64,000 bases of DNA from Balanoglossus misakiensis (lineage: Eukaryota > Hemichordata), in assembly GCA_040954595.2 (NCBI GenBank), contig CM082590.2, forward strand, positions 6,820,001 through 6,884,000, given 5' to 3'. The translations under genes and the position numbers were made by a program. Below, in pieces: positions 1 to 34,500 of this stretch; positions within the stretch are counted from its first letter, which is position 1; each line of letters begins with the position of its first letter. The notes under the pieces were generated by a model. It was not told the origin of the DNA, searched no databases, and worked only from the letters and a program-made list of their open reading frames with translations.

Positions 1-23795
<23,795 letters not shown>

Positions 23796-23798
23796 TTT

Positions 23799-24450
23799 AA
23801 AACTTAGGTACAGGTACTAAAGAGACTTAATAATCTGTGATGAAAGTAAAAAAAGTTACAGTCGAACCTGTCTATAGTGGCCTTTATAGACAGGTGGTCT
23901 TTATAGACAGGTCAATTAATGCACATGTGAATTTCACAGGGACTGTAACATAGTGGCCACTATATAGAGGTGGCCACCAACACATAGCTATAGTGGCCAG
24001 TCAAGGGACTTTCCTAAACTGGCCTTTATAGACAGGTGGTTTTTTAGACAGGTCAATTAATGTACATGTTAATTGCACAGGGACCGTAACAAAGTGACCA
24101 CTTAGTTTAAAACTTAGGTACAGATACTAAAGAGACTTAATAATCTGTGATGAAAGTAAAAACAGTTAGAGTCGAACCTGTCTATAGTGGCCAGTTGAGG
24201 GACTTTCCTATACTGGCCTTTATATACAGGTTTGTGAATTTACATGTTGATTGCACAGGGACTGTAACAAACTGGCCACTTAGTTTAAAACTTAGGTACA
24301 GATACTAAATAGACTTAATAATCTGTGATGAAAGTAAAAACAGTTAAAGTCGAACCTGTCTATAGTGGCCAGTCAAGGGACTTTCCTATACTGGCCTTTA
24401 TATACAGGTTAGTTAATGCACATTTTAATTGCATAGGGACTGTAACAAAG
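23799..24450. repeat. tandem array beginning at the stop codon of the WD40 gene
   Basis: AAAACTTAGGTACAG occurs at about 23801, 24110 and 24289, each followed by CTTAATAATCTGTGATGAAAG and GTCGAACCTGTCTATAGTGG, then GGACTTTCCTA and AGGGAC(T/C)GTAACAAA. The first unit starts in the 3'UTR, 5 bp past TAA. A related block lies at 37080-37330. Confidence -1.
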
Positions 24451-25119
24451 TTATCTGTATATAGAACGCATGTACAGACAGAAATGAGAGGAAAAAGTCT
24501 GTAAGAAACACAAAATAATGCCAAAACAAATTTTTTATATAAACTAATCAGTGCTGAGGTTCTTCCAATCTTTCATGACAACTAAATCCCGAGTCTTTCA
24601 AAAAAATATTTCAATGAAATTCTCTTTCGTGGACAAAATAGCGAGGTTGACTTAAGAACTTTGAACAGGAATTAACATAATTACATAATTACAAAACATG
24701 AAGGTCTGTGTAAGACAAAGAAGTAGTTAAGCATTTGAGAAACAATTGAGTATAAAAATTACAACACATTTCTATTGAATCTTTCTACTAATCCATATAT
24801 GCAAAAATATGAATGAATTGTAAATAGGTAATTAAGAATACTACTTTAAACTTCTTGAAATAGGAAATGTTTGTGCATGTCTTTGAGTGTGTTCGGGCCC
24901 AATGATGTATACTTTTCTTACAAGATTGTAAATATTCAATTTATATAACGTCATGAAGTAAACAATGTGAAACAACTCATTTTAGTGATATGGCCAGATA
25001 AACTCTTAATATATATTCTTTAAAATAAAGTGTTATCAAATTTTAGATTGTGACCATTGATAATCTTGAGTCTCCTCATTAATGTAATGATAATAAGGAC
25101 ACATTTACAAAACAGTGAT
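24451..25119. other. AT-rich intergenic or 3'UTR sequence
   Basis: No ORF or recognised repeat. An AATAAA with a following GTGTTATC lies at 25024-25029 and could serve as a poly(A) signal for the upstream gene; see also 30769. Confidence -1.
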
Positions 25120-25212
25120 TTAACCCTTTCACCGCCATGGTTCAGTCCAAATCCATTGTTTTCTATGGTAAAGTTGGACCTCTAAAGAGGAAACTGGGGG
25201 TGAAAGGGTTAA
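25120..25212. repeat. family C MITE, intact
   Basis: TTAACCCTTTCACCGCCATGG to GGGGGTGAAAGGGTTAA; one of the best conserved copies. Confidence -1.
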
Positions 25213-25998
25213 ATATTTTTAAATATCGGATATCATACTTAGTTCATATAACTGAGTATGATCTTATTAATGGTTTGGCAGGATAAGTGGCATAACTATA
25301 ATTTGGATTGGTTTGGTTTTAAACACATAATTCAAATCTAGTGAAATTTAGTCTACAATAAAAAAACAGGTTAACTATGCAAATTTCATTAACAGCAAAA
25401 CCACAGCATTATTTTTTAAGATTCAAGATGGCTGCCAATGACCATGTTAACTCGGGATAAAATTTCATATTGTTGAGTTTTTGGTGAAACGAGCTTCCAG
25501 TGGATGAGAATCATGGTCACAAAGGAACAAAACAAGTTAGCTGTGCACTTTGAAACATTTAATGGAAACTTGTACCTTGAGAAACATTAAGACTTCTTTC
25601 AATTGTTTATCATGACAGTTTACTACAGATTTTAGGGATATTGAGTATTTTAATGAGGTCAGAGGTCATCTTCATATACATGTGCTGTTTTCCCAGAAAT
25701 CTGCCGTGTATTACCTAATCACGTATTTACAGTTAGCTATGTTTTAACTAAAGTAACAAGATCAAAGTAACAATTCTGTCAGTAGTTGTGAAATAACACA
25801 TCTAGTAGCCATCCAACATACAGGGCTTCCTGGTAGTAACAGAGTAATAATTCGAGTTTACAGGTAAATTGTTAATGGTAGATATCAAATCCATAATTAA
25901 CATTTCAGTTAATCATCATCCAATCCCCTATTGCATTTAATATCATGTGTATATGCCATCTGTTCTGGGCATAATCAGGATATGGCAAACAGGTAGCT
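25213..25998. other. unique AT-rich intergenic sequence
   Basis: No gene, RNA or repeat could be supported here. Confidence -1.
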
Positions 25999-26299
25999 TA
26001 TAGGGAAAGTCTCTCTCTCTCGCTGCCCTTTTTCCATTAATTATATTTGATACAAGACACTATTTATATGGATATATAGTGAATCAACGTTGTATCACAC
26101 ACAACTTTCATCCCACTTGTTGACATGAGAGTGAAAAACTCACCAAAATGAATAATTGGTGTTTACAAACAGGATGGAAGTTGTGTGTGGTCAAACGTTG
26201 ATTCACTATATATCCACATGTAGAATAACATAAACGGTGTCTTGTATCAAACATAATTCATGGAAAAAGTGTAGCGAGAGAGAGACTTTGTCCCTTTAA
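25999..26299. repeat. family B MITE, internally shortened
   Basis: AGGGAAAGTCTCTCTC to GACTTTGTCCCTTTAA; roughly 50 bp of the centre is missing. Confidence -1.
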
Positions 26300-26467
26300 C
26301 TATTGAATCTCATCCAGACAGGAGTAGAATCATTGTGACATAATCATTTCATGAATTGGTGTCAGTACATTCGCTAACAGAATATGGTATCACATTAGTC
26401 AAGTTAACAAAACTGTACAATCATTATGGCTAACTGATCAACTCATCATCCATTGTCTGCGTACGAT

Positions 26468-26558
26468 TTAACCCTTTCACCACCTTGGTTCGGTCCAAAT
26501 GTATTTTTTCTATGGTAAAGGTGGACCTCTATACAGGGAACTGGGGGTGAAAGGGTTA
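26468..26558. repeat. family C MITE
   Basis: TTAACCCTTTCACCACCTTGG to CTGGGGGTGAAAGGGTTAA. Confidence -1.
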
Positions 26559-26694
26559 AATGTCCCTGAACATCACATTGTGTGTACCCCACTGATGTTT
26601 CCCTGAAAAGGATTCATGGCCATGTTATACATCTCAACACTACATATTTCGTCCACGCATAACAAAATGTCTACATTTCCAGATTAATTGAATT

Positions 26695-27035
26695 TCACAT
26701 CCCCAAGGACCTGGGATAAGATATCTCATACAATTTAGGAACATTTTATCGTAAACGAACTGCAAGTGCATGTAAAAAGGCCGCATTTGCAACGAGCATT
26801 GAAAATCCTATGCTAGGTTTCCTTGGTGTGTGAGATTTTTGGTCTCACATGTCCAAAAAATTCATCAAATTTGCACTAGACAGATTGAATGACCGACAGT
26901 TCGACTGTTGTCTGGCACAGTTCAGTTCCTGCCCAGTGCTACAGACTGTGCCATTGGATAACATTTTGCGTGTGTTGTCCAAGGAACATTTGTTATCCAA
27001 TCAGTGCTTGTGTCATATAACATACTCCCAGCAAT
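26695..27035. repeat. dispersed element shared with 32475-32810
   Basis: Shared blocks: CCAAGGACCTGGGAT, CCTTGGTGTGTGAGAT, CATTGGATAACATTT and CCAATCAG(T/C)GCT(T/C)G(T/C)GTCATAT in the same order. A short 65-codon ORF here is incidental. Confidence -1.
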
Positions 27036-27501
27036 CTGAAATGTGAAAAACTATCATACCATATAAACTATCAGTAAATATTATCATGTGGTGAGTATTT
27101 CAAAACATTTTCCATGTCACAGCACAGACAAAACACTTCATTTAGTTTTTGTTAAAAAAAACACAAGAATTATGTCACTATGTTAACAACACCTGAATTG
27201 GTAGAGATACAATTTATTAACCAGACATCAGGTTATGGAAAGCACAATGAATCTAACCTGTAGTTTACTTTAATTTAGAATCGTAGCTTTGAAGACATAC
27301 TCTATATTCAGAAATATTTTGATATTCAACTGATTCGCTAGTATTGTTACAAGCAAAATATTTTTTGAACAAATTTGCTGATGCAGGTTTCGTAGGATAT
27401 AACATGCACTATTCAATCCCACAATGCACTCTGCTATACCACAAAGGACTGTTAGCAAATATGTACCACCTGTTCCGTTTCTCGCCACAACAAAATTCCT
27501 C

Positions 27502-27858
27502 TTAAAGGGAAAAGTCTCTCTCTTGCTGCCCTTTTTACATTGATTATGTTGATACAAAACAGTGTATGTTATTCTACATGTGGATATATAGTGAATCAAT
27601 GTTCGACCACACACAACTTCCATCCCGTTTGTAGGATATGAGAGTAAAAATCTCGCCAAAATAAAGAAAAAAAAACGGTAAACACCGATTATTCATTTTG
27701 GCGAGATTTTCACTCTCGTGTCTACAAGTGGTGTTGAAGTTGTGTGTGATCAAACATTGATTAACTATATATCCACAAGTACATGAATATAAACTGTGTC
27801 TTGTATCAAACATACTAAATGAAAAAAGGGCAGCGAGAGAGAGACTTTGTCCCTTTAA
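27502..27858. repeat. family B foldback MITE
   Basis: TTAAAGGGAAAAGTCTC to GACTTTGTCCCTTTAA, with an A-rich insertion (GAAAAAAAAACGG) at the centre. Confidence -1.
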
Positions 27859-28140
27859 CAAATCTGTACCACACATCCGTCCCTCGCCACAACAAAAATC
27901 CTCTTAAGCACGACACGAATCTATGCACAAGACCTATCTCACAGCAATATCAATATCACCCCTCCCTCCGGTGGCCATAATCAGTTGGTGTAAGTAAAGA
28001 GTTGATCAGTCCAGCCTCGATGCACGTTAGCTTGGTTAAAGTGGCTCTTCTATATAACTGCAATACTGCAGAAGGGTGTCAGGCCATTGTGTTCCAACAG
28101 TTTTTTCAAAACAACAATAAGGGCAAAAGGTTTTTTAAGT

Positions 28141-28513
28141 TGAAAGGCCCACGGTCGTCTTATGCGCATGTGCGTAATTTCGTGTGTTTCAACATTACGT
28201 TCAATCCAAATGTTTTGGAAATTTTGTGTTCGATGCATTCAAATAGTGGACTGCCTTCACTTCCTTCCACATTTCATGCGAACAGTATAAGTAAACTTGT
28301 TTTGTCCCTTCTTTTCACTCAATTTGCTGTCTGTTACCAATCTCTGACCCAGACTATGGTCGCCGCCATCTTGTCTGTTGAGTCTATGGTTGCCGCCATC
28401 TTGTCTGTTGTTAGGACAGCACACTGCCTTATCATGGCATTGACTTTATACAATTATTGTAACCAGAGTCTCTGGTTCGGCACATGAGCATAAGGCGATT
28501 GTGGCCCTTTAAG
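28141..28513. mobile_element. TIR element with GCCGCCATCTTGTCTGTTG duplication
   Basis: Left end GGCCCACGGTCGTCTTATGC and right end GCATAAGGCGATTGTGGCCC are inverted copies. Internally GTCTATGGTTGCCGCCATCT repeats the preceding segment (28354-28410). Confidence -1.
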
Positions 28514-28750
28514 GGATTTCAACTGGTTTGTGACTGTATAACATACCACACTAGGCTTCTTTTTATTGTAAATCTTTAAACTGTAAAGAGTGCATAGCAT
28601 ACCAGCAACAAAAATTATGCGACTTGAATGGAATCTTTATCAAAGCTATTTTCCAACAAAATGCGGGTAACTTATAAATACATGGAGGTGTAAATTGCAC
28701 TTTTCTATAGAAACGGCATGGTTTCTGCTTTTCAAGCATTCCAGTGATTT

Positions 28751-28842
28751 TAACCCTTTCACCACCATGGTTCATTCCAAACGCATTGTTTTCTATGGTA
28801 AGGTCGGGCCTGTATGCCGGCAACTGGGGGTGAAAGGGTTAA
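28751..28842. repeat. family C MITE
   Basis: TAACCCTTTCACCACCATGG to CTGGGGGTGAAAGGGTTAA. Confidence -1.
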
Positions 28843-28967
28843 ACTATTCTCTCATAAAAATAAGTATGTAATGTGTGTATTATGTTGCAATTTTGGTGTC
28901 CATGTAATTTTGAGACATGTTTCAACCACCATATTGCTTGATGAAAATTGATAATTTTTTGTCTGTC

Positions 28968-29155
28968 TTAAAGGTATACGGTCACCTCAAATTACATTTG
29001 CCTATATATTTTCAAAAGAGTGTAATTAAGGGGTAGAATTTCCATGGGGTGGGGCTCCTTTTTTTATGTGACACCCACTAAAAATTGGTGATTGGTTATT
29101 TGAATTTTCCATGGTAACAGTCATTAAATTTGCATAGATGACCATGTACCTTTAA
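28968..29155. repeat. family D MITE
   Basis: TTAAAGGTATACGGTCACC to GACCATGTACCTTTAA. Confidence -1.
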
Positions 29156-29301
29156 AGACACCGCATGAAGTCGCGAACAAGTTGACCAAAAGTTGGCCAA
29201 CTTTTCACTGGTAGGGTTACTTAGTTTGGTTTGATGATCAACATATAGAGAAATATGTTGGAATTGTTTTATAAAGACCATTGACATGCCATTTTGGTGA
29301 A

Positions 29302-29705
29302 ATACTAAACTGTAAATTTGTGAATAGTCCAGAAATCTTATCCAAGTCCTTTCAACAACTACAGTACTGTCATAAGCAATACTGTGAAAACTTCTGTAGA
29401 ACACTTTATTTTTGCGAGCAATAAATTTCCGCGAAATACGCGAGAGCCAAAATAGCGTGAAAATAAAAAGTCACATAAATCTTTTTGAAGATAACGATGC
29501 AGTGAATGAAATAAGAGAACGCGAAAATTAATATTCGCGAAACAGTGGCCTCTCTTGATATCGCGAAAATTTCAACTCACGAAAATAAAGTGTTTTACAG
29601 TATTTTGGTTGAAATTCTAAACTGTAAATTTGTGAATAGTCCAGAAACCTTATCCAAGTCCTTTCACCAACTTCAGTACTGTCATAAGCAATACTGTGTA
29701 AACTA
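29302..29705. mobile_element. family A MITE between two ~95-bp direct repeats
   Basis: 29393-29602 is a family A copy. It is flanked by direct repeats 29302-29395 and 29606-29705, both reading CTAAACTGTAAATTTGTGAA through CATAAGCAATACTGTG with a few differences. Confidence -1.
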
Positions 29706-30003
29706 TCTGCCTGATGGTGGAGGCTATACTCATTTTATATTTAGATCTACACTGCACTATACTTTTGTAGACATTGAGCTGATCTATGGTATATTTTTGT
29801 AGACAATAGTTTTTGGAAACTGAACCAAGAGGCAGAGGTTGATAACTGATTTAAATGTCAAATTCTGCCGTATAAAATTATGGAAACATGTCCAGATTCT
29901 ATACTCATATGGGAATTGTACATGTAAGTACATGGTCCAAATAACCCCCAAATTTCAATACAGGCTCTTATGATACAAGGATAGTGTGCAGTTTATTAAC
30001 GAT

Positions 30004-30424
30004 TTAAGGATGTACGTTCAGTAAAATTGAAAGTATTGTCATTTTTTTTAATTGTGGATTTTTGGATTCTCCTTTGTATGTATAATGAAAATCCGTAATA
30101 AAATATAGGGGTCACCGCGCTTGTTTTTGAAATACAGAGCCTTGAATTTAGTCGATAATAGAAGAAAACTGCTGACTCAGCATTTTTCACCAATGGTTTG
30201 TCTATGGGCAAAATTTTTGACGCAATTTATCTCAAAATAGAGCGCGGTGACCCCTATATTTTATTTGACCAATGAATTTATATTTGCTGGACTGAGCTAT
30301 GTGTAAAATTTTGTGAAAATGACAATAGTAGAAGTTTGTTTTCTAGCAATTTTCAATGTAATCCTATGGGAAAAAGACCGGGCGCGCACTGTTTCCGGTT
30401 TATGTTCTGCGCGTACATCCTTAA
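30004..30424. mobile_element. ~420-bp TIR element
   Basis: Ends TTAAGGATGTACG and CGTACATCCTTAA are inverted, TTAA at both tips. Internal GGGGTCACCGCGC and GCGGTGACCCCTATA are also inverted copies. Confidence -1.
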
Positions 30425-30768
30425 TACATTTTCTGACTTTATTTGATTTATTTTATTGTGGCATATGCATGGACTGTTGTGAATATCTATCAATGCAGAT
30501 AGATATTCTCCAGGAAATGTTGTATAAATTACAATTTCTGGAACATAAATTTTAATGTGAAAGCTATTTTCCTGATATTTTGTTTGTGAAATGCACTAAC
30601 TGTGGAATGTATATCTTGTATACTATTTGAATTCTGGTCATGACTTGTAAGATTTGTTTCCGTCCAAATGTAAAATCAGTTTTACATTATTCTATGGTTT
30701 TAACTACAAGTACTGGTGTTACTGAATTTTCTTTATTATCCATTTGAAAGATATTGATTTTGGTTGTC

Positions 30769-30774
30769 AATAAA
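30769..30774 (+). other. candidate poly(A) signal AATAAA
   Basis: Context TGTCAATAAAATGTG, followed by GT-rich sequence. It could end a very long 3'UTR of the WD40 gene, 7 kb after the stop, or an unseen transcript; the link is uncertain. Confidence -1.
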
Positions 30775-31019
30775 ATGTGAAATCTCAAATGGACCTGGTT
30801 TAACGTATTGTGTCTTGATGTTGGGCGATGTTGCTATGCTTTTTGTTGTTGTTGTTGTTGGGGGGGGGGTCTTTGGTTAACTGACTCGGTGTATAAATGT
30901 GGGGTCTGAAAAAAATCAACTCTTCTTTGTCTTTGTCGGTTGGGTCAAATATCATAAGGGGAGAACCATTTAATTTAAGGGGATTTGGGGGGGGGGGGCA
31001 TTGTGGGCAGATGGTGTGT

Positions 31020-31095
31020 TAGTCTCGGTTACCCAGACGCCTTTGCTTTTCTGGAGAGCATCGGAAGAGCAAAGGCGTCTGGATAACCGAGACTA
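31020..31095. repeat. near-perfect hairpin
   Basis: Arms of about 30 nt, AGTCTCGGTTACCCAGACGC and the complement ending CCGAGACTA, around a ~14-nt loop, about 420 bp upstream of the aminopeptidase start codon. Confidence -1.
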
Positions 31096-31439
31096 ATGGT
31101 GTGTAAGAAAAAACAAATCCCTCCACGAGAAATCAAATGGTTCTCCCTTAATGTTGTTAAATATCGGTGATTTTGAAGTACAATCCTTTAAATTATACAC
31201 ACAAGGTTCTAGTACTTAGTCAGTCAATGAATTTGCCAACTAAACAGAAATTCCCGGCTTTATTTGTAACCGAATACGAGAAAACAGAACTTGAAAGGCG
31301 ATGATTGAACCTTGACCCTAAACTGAGCTGCTTTGTTATTCAAATTTTTCAGTAGAATAGGAAAGCCCTCGTCTACCTATGTGCTTAGCATAACAATTCT
31401 TGCTTTCACCTAAACATATACGTGATACTGACTAGGCAC

Positions 31440-31511
31440 GACCTTTGTCGATAAAAGCGGTGTTTTTTTCTAGACAAACGCGAGCGGGAGAATTTACAAG
31501 CAGCCGCCATC
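31440..31511 (+). promoter_or_regulatory. probable promoter / 5'UTR of the aminopeptidase gene
   Basis: Just upstream of the start codon there is a TATA-like GATAAAAG at about 31450 and a purine-rich leader ending GCCGCCATC before the ATG. There is no long upstream ORF. The transcription start cannot be placed; the assignment is positional inference. Confidence -1.
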
Positions 31512-34500
31512 ATGTCGCGAGAACAGCGCTATCGGAGCAGAGAGACGACGTTCGATAACCCGGCGATGCAAGACTTTCCCTTGGAGACGGAGGATAGGTA
31601 CAGGCCGTATTCGTCGTCGCAGAACTACCCGTCGTCGTCGCGGCCGCATTACTACCACCAGCCTGAGTCGCGAGAGGCTCCAGCGCCGCCATCTCGTCAA
31701 CAACGACCGACGACGTCTTCAAGAAACAGCGAGGCGTCTCCATCGCTGACGCCCATCCCCACCGTCGACGCCGCTGTACGGCCGCCGTTGCCAAGGCCGC
31801 CCTCAGAGCGATCGGACCACCCGTCGGAAACCATCAAATTCGAAGCAAACGAGGGATTTTTTCTGTCCTACTGGAAGACCTTCTGGATTGTGCTCGCTGC
31901 TGTTTTCTTGATAATTTCAGTCGGATTACTTGTGGGATTTTTAACGCGACGCGCGTCCGGCCAAGTCGCGGCCAACGTCACCGTGGTAACGGAGCAACCG
32001 ACGCTTGACCCCGCGGTGGCCTGGCACGCGCAGCGCCTCCCCGAAAACATAGAGACCATCCGCTATGATCTTGACCTTCGCATCGATAAAGACCAAGGGG
32101 TACTCAGCGGTGCTGTATCAATAACTTTCAAGTGTACTGAAGAAACGGACCTTATTTTAGTGCATGCTTCGAGACTTGAAATCACAGCCAGCCAAGTTTC
32201 ACTGACAAATCAAGCAAGCAGGATAGACTTGCCCATCAAAAACCAATTCATATTTGAACAGAGACAGTACTATGTGATTGAGCTGGAAGAAAATTTAAGT
32301 GAAGACGCAGAATATGTGCTCCGTTTTGCCGAATTCACCGGACTGATAAAACCGGATTTATCGGGGCTTTACCTCAGCCCCTATAAAACTAGGTCGGGCT
32401 TTGAAAGGTACGTACACTGTTTTATTGGGGGGGGGGGGGGGGGAGAGAGAGAGAGAAATATAGAATTGATAGAATCTCACACTCCCAAGGACCTGGGATC
32501 ATCTCACACGGGTTGGGGATTTTCTGTCCCATACTCGCCTACGGCTCGTGTGGGACAAAATATCCCCGACGAGTGTGAGAAAAATGATCCCAGATCCTTG
32601 GTGTGTGAGATTATATTTCTCACACAGCCACAAATTAGCCAAATTCGTTAAAAAAACATTGAATAAATGACTCTGGAACTGTCGTCTGGGCATGGTGTAG
32701 TCTCTGTCCCTATAATACACATCACGCCATTGGATAACATTTAGAGCGCGTTAGCAAAAGAACCCTTGTCAACCAATCAGCGCTCGCGTCATATACAGCT
32801 TTCGATTCAGCGAGAGTGTGTGATCGATTTGTTCTCAATTCCTTGAACCAGCTATTCTCCACTAGGTTCAATACAACACAATGAATTAATTAAGGCTGTT
32901 GTTTCTACATGTAAGTGTTCATATAAGAACAAATAACGCGAAGCATCGTTAACCAAAAATAGGCCCTACTTCATTAAAAGTATTTTCAGTCGGTGAGCTT
33001 CAAGGACGCAAAACGTCATGCGTCAATGGCAGACTGGAATTTTCAATTAGAAACCAGAAATAATCACTCGCTTATTAGAATGAAAATACGCAATGTGATT
33101 GTTACCATGGCAACATAATGAAGGGTTTCATTTCTTGTGCCATGGCTTGTAATGATTTGCTTTGATTGAAACAATACAGCATTAATTACAAACATAATCC
33201 TGATTATTTTTTTCTTCAGTGAAGCCAAATACATATTTGCAAATGTGAATAGGGGTGGGGCTCCTCAGTGAAAATATCTTGTCTCTCATATTTTGATCAT
33301 ACGTCTACGTTTTCATGTACAGCTGCAGGACAGTAAATTTTATTATTTGTGTACTTTTGAGATCAATTGTGACACACGACATGACGTCACGGTACTTATT
33401 ATGTTACCCAGACTTTCTATTTGCACAACACCCATTGCAGTTCTGTATTTTAAGACTGCATGCAGGTACCTGTATATTGAAATGGGTAAAATGTTATTCT
33501 ACATGTGGATATATAGTGAATCATCATTCGACCACACACAACTTCTATCCCGCTTGTAGACACGAGAGTGAAAAACTCACCAAAATGAATAATAGGTCTC
33601 TACCATTTATTCATTTTGGGCGAGTTTTTACTCTCATATCATACAAGCGGGATGGAAGTTGTGTATGGTCGAACATTGATTCACTACATATACACATGAT
33701 AAACAGTGTCTTGTATCAAACATAATTAATGGAAAAGGGCATTGAGGGAGAGACTTTGTCCTGGGAGGTGTGTGTGGTCGAATGTTGATTCTCTATATAT
33801 CCACATGTAGAATAACATAAATGGTGTCTTGTATCAAACATAATTAATGGAAAAAGGGCAGCGAGAGAGAGAGACTTTGTCCCTTTATGAAGTAGTGTCA
33901 ATATTACTAATTCGTACTTCCATTAGTGACAGAACGGCATTTTGTTACCGTGTGTTGATGGTAGTGTCAGTTGAGGTCAGCTGCCTACATAAATGCTTAG
34001 TAGGGCCTGATAGCCTAACGTTTAGTTTGTTCAACGTGAGTAAAATTTTATCACCATGCTCCAGTATCTGGGCATAAATTTATATTGATGTATTCTCAAA
34101 GAGCTCAGAATTCATGTAAGAGAAATAACAAATTGGTGCTTTTCACAGACAATTTCCACTCAAGGTTAAGTGCGTGCCCGGTGACATCAGTCAGATTTGT
34201 CACAAAGCATTGAAGGTCAATGGGAATGTCATCGAAAACCTGAGGTGTACCAATTGTATTGTCTGAGAAATATCATTCAAAATGGCCGCCGTAAACACCA
34301 GTCTTGTTTACACGACCACTTTAGCACATGGCAGATTTTGGTTCATGACTGCCCAGTGAATTGCGTGGCGGTAGTGGACTGTTAGTAGACATAGAGTTGT
34401 ATTGTTACTGTCTTTTCACTGGAAACCAGTCACTCGTTTATAAGTAATTGTAGTAACGAAAGATTTCCATTTGAATATGAAAGCATAGTATTGACCCATT

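Noticed and set aside
27970-28490. 161-codon ORF at 28002-28487
   Set aside because: It covers a TIR element that also occurs elsewhere, and the frame is not kept between copies.
31494-31794. Minus-strand ORFs over the aminopeptidase start
   Set aside because: Shadows of the GC-rich first exon.
32408-32651. Extension of aminopeptidase exon 1 through the poly-G run
   Set aside because: A GTACGT donor at 32408 and perfect phase match to exon 37875-38154 (restoring the family motif) show that this is intron.
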